The notes beneath the pieces are model-generated. The model worked only from the letters and a program-made list of their open reading frames with translations, ran no database searches and was not told where the DNA came from. Below, piece by piece: positions 43,397 to 52,446 of a DNA stretch of 64,000 bases. Position 1 is the stretch's first letter. Each line of letters starts with the position of its first letter. Source of the DNA: Micromonospora andamanensis (GTDB taxonomy: Bacteria; Actinomycetota; Actinomycetes; Mycobacteriales; Micromonosporaceae); contig NZ_BOOZ01000018.1 of NCBI RefSeq assembly GCF_016863495.1, positions 62,001 to 126,000 of the forward strand. The letters are read 5' to 3'. The position numbers were made by a program, and so were the translations under genes.

Positions 43397-44467
43397 TCAC
43401 GGCTCGCCGATGTCCACCGAGAACAGATCGGGCACGGGAGGAGCTTCTGCCGCAAATGTACCATTCGGCGGCGTACGACCCAGATGGTGCCAGGCGGCCT
43501 CGGTCGCCACCCGCCCCCGGGGCGTACGCGCCAGCAGACCGGCCCGCACCAGGAACGGCTCACAGACCTCCTCGACCGTGTCCGGCTGCTCCCCGACCGC
43601 CACGGCCAGGGTCGACAGGCCGACCGGGCCGCCCTTGAACGAATCCACGAGTGCGGTGAGCACCGCCCGGTCGAGCCGGTCCAGCCCGAGGGCGTCCACG
43701 TCGTACACGGTGAGCGCGGCCCGGGCGGTCTCGATGGTGACCACCCCGTCGGCGCGCACCTCGGCGAAGTCCCGCACCCGACGCAGCAGCCGGTTGGCGA
43801 TCCGGGGCGTGCCCCGGGAGCGACAGGCGATCTCCGCCGCGCCGTCCTCGGTGATCGGCACCCCGAGGATGCGCGCCGAGCGGTGCAGCAGCGTCTCCAG
43901 GTCGGCCGGCGCATAGAAGTCCAGGTGCGCCACGAAACCGAACCGGTCCCGCATCGGACCGGTGAGCAGACCCGACCGGGTGGTCGCGCCGACAAGCGTG
44001 AACGGCTCCACGTCGAGCGGGATGGCGGTGGCCCCCGGCCCCTTGCCGACCACCACGTCGACCCGGAAGTCCTCCATCGCGCTGTAGAGCAGCTCCTCCG
44101 CCGGCTTGGCGATCCGGTGGATCTCGTCGATGAAGAGCACGTCCCCCTCGGCCAGACTGGTCAGGATCGCCGCCAGGTCACCGGAGCGTTCGATCGCCGG
44201 CCCGCTCGTCACCCGGATCCCGGCGCCCAGCTCGGCGGCGACGATGTTGGCCAGGGTCGTCTTACCTAAGCCAGGCGGCCCGGAGAGAAGAATGTGGTCG
44301 GGTGGGGAGCCGCGTCGCATCGCGCCCTGGAGCAGCAGGTCGAGCTGGTCCCGGACGCGGTGCTGGGCGATGAACTCGTCCAGCCGCTTCGGCCGGACAC
44401 TGACCTCCGCGTCCCGTTCCGCGTCGTTGACGTACGCCGACACCAGGCCACCGTCCGGGCCGGTCAC
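43397..44467 (-). CDS. ruvB: Holliday junction branch-migration helicase RuvB
   Basis: 356 aa. AAA+ motor of the RuvAB complex: RPKRLDEFIAQHRVRDQL, Walker A GPPGLGKTT, Walker B LFIDEIHR, sensor 1 GATTRSGLL, arginine finger region GTPRIANRLLRRVRDFA and a C-terminal winged helix (LVRAGLLARTPRGRVAT). GTG start. It lies 55 bp after ruvA. Confidence 0.97.
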   Translation of the reverse strand: MTGPDGGLVSAYVNDAERDAEVSVRPKRLDEFIAQHRVRDQLDLLLQGAMRRGSPPDHILLSGPPGLGKTTLANIVAAELGAGIRVTSGPAIERSGDLAAILTSLAEGDVLFIDEIHRIAKPAEELLYSAMEDFRVDVVVGKGPGATAIPLDVEPFTLVGATTRSGLLTGPMRDRFGFVAHLDFYAPADLETLLHRSARILGVPITEDGAAEIACRSRGTPRIANRLLRRVRDFAEVRADGVVTIETARAALTVYDVDALGLDRLDRAVLTALVDSFKGGPVGLSTLAVAVGEQPDTVEEVCEPFLVRAGLLARTPRGRVATEAAWHHLGRTPPNGTFAAEAPPVPDLFSVDIGEP

Positions 44468-44522
44468 GGAGCCTTCTTCATTCGCGACTGCGGGGCTCGC
44501 AAACCCGGCTCACTCCTCGCGC

Positions 44523-45125
44523 TCATCGGGTACGACCCAGCAGCCGGATCGCCTGCTTCAACAGCACCGGCACCGGCGGGGTGGGACCGTCGACGGTCTC
44601 CGCGACGGCGGCCACGGCCTGGTCGGCCTGGCTGGCCGTCCAACCGAGCCCGACCAGCGCCTGACGGACCTGCTCGGGCCAGCCGCCGCCGGTCACCCCG
44701 GCCGCGCCGTCGACACCGACCGGCACCGGCCCGATCCGGTCGCGCAGCTCCAGCACCAGCCGTTCGGCGCCCTTCTTGCCGATGCCGGGGACCCGGGTCA
44801 GCGCCGCCGTGTCGGCGTTGGCGATGGCCTTGCGCACCGCGTCCGGGGTGTGCACGGCGAGCACCGCCTGCGCCAGGCGTGGGCCGACCCCGCTGGCGGT
44901 CTGCAACAGCTCGAACAGCGCCTTGGCGTCGTCGTCGGCGAAGCCGTAGAGGGTGAGCGAGTCCTCGCGGACGACAAGGCTGGTGGCCAGCCGGGTCGGC
45001 TGGCCGACCCGCAGGTCGGCGAGGGTGCCGGGGGCGCACTGCACGGCCAGGCCGACCCCGCCGACCTCGATCACCGCGTGGTCCGGGCCGGTGGCCGTCA
45101 CCACGCCACGCACACTGGCGATCAT
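44523..45125 (-). CDS. ruvA: Holliday junction DNA-binding protein RuvA
   Basis: 200 aa. The OB-fold N-terminal domain MIASVRGVVTATGPDHAVIE, two helix-hairpin-helix motifs (LLQTASGVGPRLAQAVLAV and LTRVPGIGKKGAERLVLEL) and the C-terminal RuvB-binding domain (PEQVRQALVGLGWTASQADQ) are all present. Its ATG overlaps the ruvC stop by 4 bp. Confidence 0.96.
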   Translation of the reverse strand: MIASVRGVVTATGPDHAVIEVGGVGLAVQCAPGTLADLRVGQPTRLATSLVVREDSLTLYGFADDDAKALFELLQTASGVGPRLAQAVLAVHTPDAVRKAIANADTAALTRVPGIGKKGAERLVLELRDRIGPVPVGVDGAAGVTGGGWPEQVRQALVGLGWTASQADQAVAAVAETVDGPTPPVPVLLKQAIRLLGRTR

Positions 45126-45649
45126 CTCGCTCCTCCTCGTCTGACCCGGTCCGCCGCGGCGGCCAGTTTCGACCGGGTGCCGCCGCGCCAGACGTGGCAG
45201 ATGGCCAGCGCGAGGGCGTCCGCGGCGTCCGCCGGCTGGGGCGGCTCGGGCAGCCGCAGCAGCCGGGTGACCATCGCGGTCATCTGGGCCTTGTCCGCCT
45301 GGCCGGAACCGGTCACCGCCGCCTTCACCTCGCTCGGGGTGTACGTCTGCACCGGCAACCCGGCGCGCGCTCCGGCCAGCACGGCGATCCCGCTGGCCTG
45401 GGCGGTGCCCATCACCGTACGCACGTTGTGCTGGCTGAACACCCGCTCCACGGCCACGCTGTCCGGCCGGTGCTCGGCGACCAGGTCGGTCAACGAGCGG
45501 TCCAGGTGCAGCAGGCGGGTGGGCAACTCGTCGGCCGGATCGGTGTAGACGACGTAGTAGGCGATCAGCGTGCACGGCCGGCCGGGCACCCCCTCGACCA
45601 CGCCGACCCCGCACCGGGTCAGCCCCGGGTCGACACCGAGCACCCGCAC
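45122..45649 (-). CDS. ruvC: Crossover junction endonuclease RuvC
   Basis: 175 aa from a GTG at 45649 with GGGAGG upstream. RNase H-like resolvase with acidic residues in VLGVDPGLTRCGVG (Asp7 equivalent), VAVERVFSQHNVRT (Glu), and PADAADALALAICHVW at the C-terminus. It cuts Holliday junctions moved by RuvAB, encoded directly downstream. The 190 bp upstream, up to the divergent SDR gene, holds no other gene. Confidence 0.96.
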   Translation of the reverse strand: MRVLGVDPGLTRCGVGVVEGVPGRPCTLIAYYVVYTDPADELPTRLLHLDRSLTDLVAEHRPDSVAVERVFSQHNVRTVMGTAQASGIAVLAGARAGLPVQTYTPSEVKAAVTGSGQADKAQMTAMVTRLLRLPEPPQPADAADALALAICHVWRGGTRSKLAAAADRVRRGGAR

Positions 45650-45839
45650 GCCGCCTCCCTCCAGCCGCCGGGCAGTACGTGTGTTCGACACCCTACCGAT
45701 GCCGTCGCCACGCCGCGCCACGGGACACGCCAGTCGTGGCGAGCGGGACAGCAGTGTAGAGCCCGGCCACAGCGTGCGGTGGGAGTATGTGCCGCGACCC
45801 CATGTGCGCCCGGCCACACAGCTCGTAACTTCATGCGCC

Positions 45840-46622
45840 ATGACGGCAGAACCCGTGGCGGTCCCCCACGTCGTGAACGTCGACCTGGCCGGTCGTACCG
45901 CCCTCGTGACGGGCGGGGGCGGCGGCATCGGTCGGGCCTGCGCCCTGCGGCTGGCCGCGGCGGGCGCGACGGTGGTGGTCGTCGACCGCAACGTCGAGGC
46001 GGCCAAGCTGGTGGCCGCCGAGGCCGGCGGCCGGGCCGAGGGGGTGGACCTCGCCGACCCGACGGCCGTGGACGCGCTCGACGCCGACGTCGACATCGTG
46101 GTCAACAACGCCGGCCTGCAACACGTGGCGCCGCTCCAGGACTTTCCCGTCGAACGGTTCGAGTACATCCAGCGGGTGATGGTGGAGGCGCCGTTCCTGC
46201 TGATCCGGCGGGCACTGCCGCACATGTACGCCCGTGGCTGGGGCCGGATCGTGAACATCTCCTCGGTGCACGGGTTGCGCGCCTCGCCGTACAAGGCAGC
46301 CTACGTCTCGGCGAAACACGCGCTGGAAGGGCTGTCGAAGGTGGTGGCGTTGGAGGGGGCGGCGCACGGGGTGACCGCCAACTGCATCAACCCGGCGTAC
46401 GTGCGGACCGCGCTCGTGGAGAGCCAGATCGCCGACCAGTCGGCCGCCCACGGCATCCCCGAGTCCGAGGTGATCGAGAAGATCATGCTGGCCCGCGCGG
46501 CGGTCAAACGGCTCATCGAACCCGAGGAGGTGGCGGAGCTGCTGGCGTACCTCTGCTCTCCCCCGGCCGGGTTCCTCACCGGCGCCTCGATCGCGCTCGA
46601 CGGGGGCTGGACGGCGAATTAG
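45840..46622 (+). CDS. Short-chain dehydrogenase, 3-hydroxybutyrate dehydrogenase-like
   Basis: 260 aa. Classical SDR: TGGGGGIGRACALRLAAAGA (NAD loop), DIVVNNAGLQHVAPL, NISSVHGLRASPYKAAYVSAKH with the Ser-Tyr-Lys triad, and C-terminal LDGGWTAN. The LQHVAPLQDFP and SVHGLRASP stretches are typical of D-3-hydroxybutyrate dehydrogenases, which use NAD to make acetoacetate. It is immediately followed by a PucR-type regulator that may control it. Confidence 0.85.
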   Translation: MTAEPVAVPHVVNVDLAGRTALVTGGGGGIGRACALRLAAAGATVVVVDRNVEAAKLVAAEAGGRAEGVDLADPTAVDALDADVDIVVNNAGLQHVAPLQDFPVERFEYIQRVMVEAPFLLIRRALPHMYARGWGRIVNISSVHGLRASPYKAAYVSAKHALEGLSKVVALEGAAHGVTANCINPAYVRTALVESQIADQSAAHGIPESEVIEKIMLARAAVKRLIEPEEVAELLAYLCSPPAGFLTGASIALDGGWTAN

Positions 46623-46639
46623 CGCCGGCCACCCGCAGA

Positions 46640-48556
46640 ATGTCGGTCATGTCGTCGCCTGTGGAGTTCCTGGAACTGCTCGCCCGGGAGGCCGCCGCTG
46701 TCGAGTTCGAGGGACCGCTCATCGCCGCCCGCTCGGCCGGGCTGCCCGCCGAGCGCCTCGCCGAGCTGGAGCAGGCCAAGACGGTGGCGCTGCGGGTCCG
46801 GGCGCTGCTGGAACGCCGCCGCCGCCGGGAGAGCGAGCTGTCCGGCCTGTACGACACGGTCAGCGACCTGGCCGGGCTGCGCGACCTGGACGAGGTGCTG
46901 CGGGCGATCGTGCACCGGGCCCGGCACCTGCTCGGCGCGGACGTCGCCTACATGACGCTCAACGACGCCGAGCGCGGCGACACCTACATGCGGGTGACCG
47001 ACGGCTCGGTCTCCGCCCAGTTCCAGCGGCTGCGGCTGCCGATGGGCGCCGGACTCGGCGGCCTGGTGGCGCAGTCCGGCGCCCCGTACGTCACCGCGAA
47101 CTATCCGCAGGACGAACGGTTCCACCACACCCGGGAGATCGACGCCGGGGTGGGTGAGGAAGGGCTGGTGGCGATCCTCGGGGTGCCGCTGCGGCTCGGC
47201 TCGACGAGCATCGGGGTGCTCTACGCGGCCAACCGCACGGCCCGGCCGTTCGCCCGCGAGGAGGTGGCGCTGCTGCTCTCACTGGCGGCCCACGCCGCGG
47301 TGGCGATCGACACCGCGCGGCTGCTGGCCGAGACCCGCGCGGCGCTCGAGGAACTCTCCTCGGCGAACACCACGATCCGCGCGCACAGCAGTTCGGTGGA
47401 GCGGGCCGCGGCGGCCCACGACCGGATGACCGCGCTGGTGTTGCGCGGCGGTGGGGTGGAGGACGTGGCCGCGGCGGTCACCGACGTGCTCGGTGGCGCG
47501 CTGCTGGCGCTCGACGCCGAGGGTCGACGCCTGGCCCAGGTCGGCGAGATCGACGAGCCGGACCGCGCGGAGATCGTCGAGGCGGTCGCGGCGTCGCGGA
47601 CCGAGGGACGCAGCGTACGTCGGGGCGTGTTGTGGTACGCCGCCGTGGTGGCCGGCGCGGAGAACCTGGGCGTGCTGGTGCTGCGTCCCGAGGGCGAACC
47701 GGCCGACGCCGACCAGCGGATCCTGGAACGGGCGGCGCTGGTGACCGCCCTGCTGCTGCTGTTCCGGCGTACCGTCGCCGAGGCGGAGGGGCGGGTCCGG
47801 GGCGAGTTGCTCGACGACCTGATCGCCCGGCCGCTGCGCGACCCGGACGCGTTGCGTGGTCGGGCCCGCCGGCTGGGCGTCGAGCTGGACGCGCCACACG
47901 TGCTGGTGGCCGTCGGCGACGACGCCATCGCGGCGACCGGCTCCGCCCGGCAGCGGGTGCTCTCCTGGGCCACCACGTACGCCTCGACCCGGGGCGGCCT
48001 GGCCGCGGCGCGCGACGGCCGGGTGGCGCTGATGCTGCCCGGGCAGGACGCCGGTGGCAGCGCCCGGGCGGTGGCCCGGGACCTGTCCCGGATCACCGGT
48101 CGGCCGGTGACCGCCGGGGCGAGCGGCCCGTCCACCGGCCCCGATTCGCTTGCCGCCGCGTTCCGGGAGGCGGACCGTTGCCTGACCGCGCTCGGCGCGC
48201 TGGGCCGGTCGGGGCAGGGGGCGAGCAGCGCCGAGCTGGGTTTCGTCGGGCTGTTGCTGGGTGCCGTCGACGACGGCGGCGACGCCGACGTCAGCCGTTT
48301 CCTCACCGCCACCATCGGCCCGGTGATCGACTACGACGCCCGGCGGGGTACCGCGTTGGTGCGGACCCTGGAGGCGTACTTCGGGGTGGGCGGCAGCCTC
48401 GCCCGGGCCGCCGAGCAGTTGCACGTGCACGTCAACACGGTGACGCAGCGGCTGGAGCGGGTCGGGCAGTTGCTCGGCGTCGACTGGCAGCGGCCCGACC
48501 GGGCCCTGGAGGTGCAGCTGGCGCTGCGGCTGCACCGGCTGCGTACGCCCGGCTGA
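46640..48556 (+). CDS. GAF-PucR family transcriptional regulator
   Basis: 638 aa from the ATG at 46640 (a second ATG at 46649 is as likely; neither has a clear ribosome-binding site). Order: helical N-terminus (about 1-70), GAF domain (about 75-235; LLGADVAYMTLNDAERGD, LGVPLRLGSTSIGVLYAANR), a signalling helix, a second ligand or degenerate GAF-like domain (about 260-375), a GGDEF-like region and the PucR C-terminal helix-turn-helix YFGVGGSLARAAEQLHVHVN. These activators often control catabolic genes beside them; here the 3-hydroxybutyrate dehydrogenase-like gene 17 bp upstream is the obvious candidate. Confidence 0.85.
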   Translation: MSVMSSPVEFLELLAREAAAVEFEGPLIAARSAGLPAERLAELEQAKTVALRVRALLERRRRRESELSGLYDTVSDLAGLRDLDEVLRAIVHRARHLLGADVAYMTLNDAERGDTYMRVTDGSVSAQFQRLRLPMGAGLGGLVAQSGAPYVTANYPQDERFHHTREIDAGVGEEGLVAILGVPLRLGSTSIGVLYAANRTARPFAREEVALLLSLAAHAAVAIDTARLLAETRAALEELSSANTTIRAHSSSVERAAAAHDRMTALVLRGGGVEDVAAAVTDVLGGALLALDAEGRRLAQVGEIDEPDRAEIVEAVAASRTEGRSVRRGVLWYAAVVAGAENLGVLVLRPEGEPADADQRILERAALVTALLLLFRRTVAEAEGRVRGELLDDLIARPLRDPDALRGRARRLGVELDAPHVLVAVGDDAIAATGSARQRVLSWATTYASTRGGLAAARDGRVALMLPGQDAGGSARAVARDLSRITGRPVTAGASGPSTGPDSLAAAFREADRCLTALGALGRSGQGASSAELGFVGLLLGAVDDGGDADVSRFLTATIGPVIDYDARRGTALVRTLEAYFGVGGSLARAAEQLHVHVNTVTQRLERVGQLLGVDWQRPDRALEVQLALRLHRLRTPG

Positions 48557-48580
48557 GGATGCTCGGTGGCCGGGTCGGGC

Positions 48581-49294
48581 TCAGTGCTCGCCGAGGTGCT
48601 GCCGGGTCTCGCGGATAGCCTCCTCGGCCGCCGCCCGCTCCTGCGGGGTGGTGCCGCGCCTGGCGGCCAGCCACGCGCGGAGCAGTTCGAACGCGATCGG
48701 CAGGACCGAGATCGCCACGATGCCGATGAGGATGTACTCGATGTTCGCCTTGACGAACGGGATCTGGCCCAGGAAGTAGCCGAGCACCGTCACCCCGGTG
48801 CCCCAGAGGATGCCACCGACCACGTTGTAGACGACGAAGGTGCGGTAGTTCATCCGGCTCACCCCGGCCACGATCGGGGTGAACGTCCGCACGATCGGCA
48901 CGAACCGCGCCAGCACGATGGAGCGGGCACCGTACTTCTCGAAGAAGTCGTGGGCCTTGAGCAGGTTCTCCTGTTTGAACAGCCGGGAGTTCGGGCGGCG
49001 GAAGAGGGCCGGTCCGACCTTACGGCCGAAGAGGTAGCCGACCTGGTCGCCGGCGATCGCGGCGACGGTGATCAACAGGCACACCAACCAGAGCGGGTAG
49101 CGCAGATACTGCCCGTCGGCGACCAGCAGCCCGGTGGTGAACAGCAGCGAGTCGCCCGGCAGGAAGAAGCCGATGAGCAGCCCGGACTCGGCAAAGACGA
49201 TCACCAGGATGCCGATCAGCCCGAACGTCGAGATCAGCCACTCAGGTTCGAGCCAGTCGGGCCCGAGGGCCAGCGAGGCGATGGGCGTCGGCAC
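48581..49294 (-). CDS. DedA family membrane protein
   Basis: 237 aa with five to six hydrophobic segments. DedA/SNARE-associated signatures: ESGLLIGFFLPGDSLLF, GDQVGYLFGRKVG, and RFVPIVRTFTPIVAGVSRM. DedA proteins act in membrane homeostasis, some as undecaprenyl-phosphate or phospholipid flippases. The GTG start has GGAGG seven bases upstream. The C-terminus is charged and probably cytoplasmic. It runs convergent with the PucR gene. Confidence 0.92.
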   Translation of the reverse strand: MPTPIASLALGPDWLEPEWLISTFGLIGILVIVFAESGLLIGFFLPGDSLLFTTGLLVADGQYLRYPLWLVCLLITVAAIAGDQVGYLFGRKVGPALFRRPNSRLFKQENLLKAHDFFEKYGARSIVLARFVPIVRTFTPIVAGVSRMNYRTFVVYNVVGGILWGTGVTVLGYFLGQIPFVKANIEYILIGIVAISVLPIAFELLRAWLAARRGTTPQERAAAEEAIRETRQHLGEH

Positions 49295-49384
49295 GAGGAA
49301 ACCTCCGAAAGCTACTGTGGCGTCACCCGCACGCTCCGGGGACGCCCGTAGTCTAGGCCGCGCCCGTCCCCGCGACGGGCGACA

Positions 49385-49990
49385 TCAGGCACCGCCGGCC
49401 CGGATGCCGGCGAGTACGCCATCCACGATCTTCTCGGCGAGAGTGGTCTCGTCGAGGTCGGGGTGCCAGCGCATCATCCGTTGGATGAGCATCGGACCGG
49501 TGAGCATCGCCATCGTCACGTCGATGTCGAGGTCGGCCCGAAGCTCACCATCGCGCACCCCGCGTTGCAGTACCTCCCGCATCACGGCCCGGCGTGGCTC
49601 GATGATGTTCTGGTAGAGCGCGTGGTGTTCGGGGCTGCGGTTCACCTCGGGCACGAGGCAGGGCATGATGCGTTCCGCCCGGGGGTCGATGGTGTGCCCG
49701 ACCGCGCCGACAAGTGTGATCAGGTCCTCGCGGACGGATCGCCCGGCCGGCTGCGGCACGTTGCCCTTCAGGGTGCGCAACGCGTCGCGGAGCAACGCGT
49801 CCTTGCCCGACCAGCGGCGGTAGATGGTGGCCTTGCCCACCCCGGCCCGTGCGGCGATCGCCTCGATCGAGATCGCCTCGATGGTGCTGCCCTCCGCGAG
49901 CAGGTCCAGGGCGGCCTCGATGATCGCCTCGTCCGCCCGGACGCTTCGTGGTCGTCCGGGTGGTCGTGCCGCGTCCGCCGTGCCTGTCAT
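49385..49990 (-). CDS. TetR-family regulator
   Basis: 201 aa from an ATG at 49990, four bases after the MFS stop. The N-terminal helix-turn-helix reads TIEAISIEAIAARAGVGKAT followed by IYRRWSGKDALLRDA. The remainder is an all-helical TetR_C-type ligand domain (TMAMLTGPMLIQRMMRW). It forms an operon with the upstream MFS gene and is the likely repressor acting at the paired palindromes upstream of that gene. Confidence 0.92.
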   Translation of the reverse strand: MTGTADAARPPGRPRSVRADEAIIEAALDLLAEGSTIEAISIEAIAARAGVGKATIYRRWSGKDALLRDALRTLKGNVPQPAGRSVREDLITLVGAVGHTIDPRAERIMPCLVPEVNRSPEHHALYQNIIEPRRAVMREVLQRGVRDGELRADLDIDVTMAMLTGPMLIQRMMRWHPDLDETTLAEKIVDGVLAGIRAGGA

Positions 49991-49994
49991 CTGC

Positions 49995-51572
49995 TCATTG
50001 TCGCTGGCCCGGTGCGGCACCGGCCAACTCGGGTTCGCCGATCGGTGACGAGCCGCCGGCCGTGGACCGCCCGGGCATCCAGCGCAGGGCCACCAGAATG
50101 CCGGCCGCGGCGACCAGCGCGGCGAGCGTCGCCGAGAGGTGCATGGCCGAGACAAAGGAGTCGTTGGCCGCCGCGACGAGTTGCGGGCCCGCCGGCTCGA
50201 GCTGACCGGCCGCGGCGTACGCGCCCGCGATGGATTCACCGGCTGCCGCACCGGCGGCCGGCGGCAGCTCCGCCAGGGCCGGCTCGATGCCGCTGCGGTA
50301 GCCCGCCGCCAGCACCGAGCCGATCACCGCGACGCCGAGCGCGGCGGCGACCTGCCGGATGGTGTTGCTGACCGCGGAGCCGACGCCGGCCTTCTCCCGG
50401 GGCAGCGCCGACATGATCGATTCGGTGGCCGGCGGCATGATGTTCGCCATCCCGACGCCCTGTAGGAAGAAGGCGACGAGCACCACCCAGATGGGCGTGG
50501 CGGCGTCGACGAAGGCGAACGCGGCCAACGCCACCGAGGTCAGCACCAGCCCCACCACCGACACCGAGCGGGCGCCGTACCTGCGGACCATCGTGGCGCT
50601 GCGCGGGGCGAAGGCGAGTTGGGCGACGGCGAACGGCAGGAAGAGCAGCCCGGTTTCGAGAGGGCTGTAGCCGCGCACCAGTTGCAGATAGAACGAGCTG
50701 AAGAACATCACACCCATGGCGGCGAAGAAGACCAGCCCGATCATCGCCACCGGGGCGGCGAAGCGGGGCACCCGGAACAGTCGGACGTCCAGCGACGGGT
50801 GGCTGCTGCGCCGCTCATGCAGCACGAACCCGGCCAGCACCGCGACGCCGCCGACGATCGAGACCCAGACCAGGGGGCGGCCGAAGCCGTGCTCGCCGCC
50901 GTCGATGATGCCGTAGGTGAGGGCGACCAGGCCGACCACCGAGAGCAGCACACCGAACACGTCGACGCGGCCCGGATCGGGGTCGCGCGACTCGGGCACC
51001 AGCAGCGCGACCAGGAGCACGCCGAGCGCCACCACCGGCACGTTGATCAGGAAGACCGAGCCCCACCAGTAGTGCTCCAGCAGCACGCCACCGAGGACCG
51101 GCCCGATCGCCACCGCCAGACCTACCGCGCCGGCCCAGATCCCGATGGCCCGCCCTCGCTCCCGAGGGTCGAAGACGTTGGAGATGATCGACAGGGTGGC
51201 CGGCATGATGGCCGCGCCGCCGACCCCCATCAGCGCGCGGGCCGCGATCAACTGGACCGGATTCTGCGCGTACGCCGACAGCAGTGACGCCAGACCGAAG
51301 AGCGCGAGCCCGATCACCAGCATCCTGCGACGGCCAGCCCGGTCCCCGAGCACGCCGAAGGTGAACAGCAGCCCGGCGAAGACCAGGGTGTAGGAGTTGA
51401 TCGACCACTCCAACTCGCCCTGGCTCGCCCCGAGCCCGTGCACCGGGTCAGCGAGCGTGCGTAGCGCGACGTTGAGAATCGTGTTGTCGAGGACGACCAC
51501 GAGCAGGCTGATCACCAGCACCCCGAGGATCGCCCACCTCCTCGGGTGTCCGGTGTTCTCGCTCGGCTGCAT
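49995..51572 (-). CDS. MFS multidrug transporter (DHA2 type)
   Basis: 525 aa with about fourteen hydrophobic segments. Motifs: LDNTILNVALRTLAD (helix 1 motif D1), GVLGDRAGRRRMLVIG (motif A), and GVGGAAIMPATLSIISNVFD (motif C-like). It is typical of proton-driven efflux pumps such as the EmrB/QacA group. It is encoded with the following tetR gene, and the 51573-51665 region upstream carries two ACGGnnCCGT operators. Confidence 0.92.
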   Translation of the reverse strand: MQPSENTGHPRRWAILGVLVISLLVVVLDNTILNVALRTLADPVHGLGASQGELEWSINSYTLVFAGLLFTFGVLGDRAGRRRMLVIGLALFGLASLLSAYAQNPVQLIAARALMGVGGAAIMPATLSIISNVFDPRERGRAIGIWAGAVGLAVAIGPVLGGVLLEHYWWGSVFLINVPVVALGVLLVALLVPESRDPDPGRVDVFGVLLSVVGLVALTYGIIDGGEHGFGRPLVWVSIVGGVAVLAGFVLHERRSSHPSLDVRLFRVPRFAAPVAMIGLVFFAAMGVMFFSSFYLQLVRGYSPLETGLLFLPFAVAQLAFAPRSATMVRRYGARSVSVVGLVLTSVALAAFAFVDAATPIWVVLVAFFLQGVGMANIMPPATESIMSALPREKAGVGSAVSNTIRQVAAALGVAVIGSVLAAGYRSGIEPALAELPPAAGAAAGESIAGAYAAAGQLEPAGPQLVAAANDSFVSAMHLSATLAALVAAAGILVALRWMPGRSTAGGSSPIGEPELAGAAPGQRQ

Positions 51573-51587
51573 CTCCGCCCCCGGTTT

Positions 51588-51654
51588 CGATACGGTCCCG
51601 TCCGTAGTGGCCCTGAGCGTAATGCATTTACGATACGGTACGGTTCCGTTTCGC
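51588..51654. promoter_or_regulatory. Two TetR-type operator half-palindromes before the MFS gene
   Basis: Two copies of CGATACGGT lie 43 bp apart (51588-51596 and 51631-51639). Each leads into an ACGG-N2-CCGT inverted repeat (51592-51601 ACGGTCCCGT; 51640-51649 ACGGTTCCGT). Spacing and sequence fit two TetR dimer sites over the promoter of the MFS-tetR operon. Confidence 0.6.
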
Positions 51655-51665
51655 TATGACGCCGG

Positions 51666-52307
51666 TCACAACGCGGACCCGGCCGCCGGGCTCTCCTGCA
51701 ACACCCGGACAGCGGCGGAGAGCGAGTCCAGACGCCGCACCGGCGGGGCGAGCGGCTCGACCCAGCCAGGTCCGGCCCCGTACACGCGTACCGTCGGGAA
51801 GTCGCGGGCGAAGCGGCCGATGCGGTACGAGCGGCCGGTAAGCGCCGTCTGGGCCCAGACGGCGACGGTGTGCGGTCGGGCCCGGTGCACGGCGCCGGCC
51901 AACGCCTGCCACGGCAGCGCCGGCCCGATCAGCAGGCAGCCTCGACGGCGCTCGCGCAGCGCGGCGGCGAGGGCGTGCAGCCCGAGGCAGTGTTCCTCCT
52001 GCTCCGCCCCGGCCAACAGCACGCCGTCCGGGGGCGGGCCGACCTCCGGATCGCGGCGGAACACGTCCAGGCCGACCCGGACGCCTTCGGACAGGGCGTG
52101 CTCGACGGCGATCCCGGCGGCGGTCCGCCCGCTCCGCGCGGTGAGCACCGGCACACAGACGTCGTCCCACAGCCGTACGACTCCCCACTCCCCGGCCAGC
52201 TCGACGACGAGCGCGGCGACCCGATTGCCGTCGAACTCCTCGGCGGCGGTCGTCAGGCGCTTGCGCGCGATCTGCACGACCTCGGTCGGCATCGGTACCC
52301 CAGACAC
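51666..52307 (-). CDS. Stand-alone CarH-like B12-binding domain protein (no HTH)
   Basis: 213 aa from a GTG with GGAGG seven bases upstream. The N-terminal part (about 10-80) looks like the four-helix cap of CarH/LitR light-dependent repressors, ending GIAVEHALSEGVR with E69-H70. The Trp that normally lies ten residues before the Glu is Ser59. A Rossmann-like part follows with GVLLAGAEQEEHCLGLHALA, where H106 in E-x-H-x-x-G matches the cobalamin axial-ligand motif DxHxxG. The MerR DNA-binding domain of CarH is absent. It may be a B12-dependent light or ligand sensor acting through a partner. It lies upstream of the MFS-tetR pair on the same strand. Confidence 0.7.
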   Translation of the reverse strand: MSGVPMPTEVVQIARKRLTTAAEEFDGNRVAALVVELAGEWGVVRLWDDVCVPVLTARSGRTAAGIAVEHALSEGVRVGLDVFRRDPEVGPPPDGVLLAGAEQEEHCLGLHALAAALRERRRGCLLIGPALPWQALAGAVHRARPHTVAVWAQTALTGRSYRIGRFARDFPTVRVYGAGPGWVEPLAPPVRRLDSLSAAVRVLQESPAAGSAL

Positions 52308-52446
52308 CAGACTTCCTCCCGGATGAACAGCTCTGCACCGAGGGATTCGTCGGGACGCCGCGTCACGGATGCGCTCGCCGGTGTCTTGACCCGGGTGGCT
52401 ACGTTGATGATCAACTCAGCAAGGCCGTACCCGGAAAGGTCCCGTC

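Noticed and set aside
45194..46639. Frame continuing upstream of the PucR gene across ruvC and the SDR gene
   Set aside because: It overlaps two strongly supported genes and encodes low-complexity Arg/Gly sequence; the PucR protein begins near 46640.
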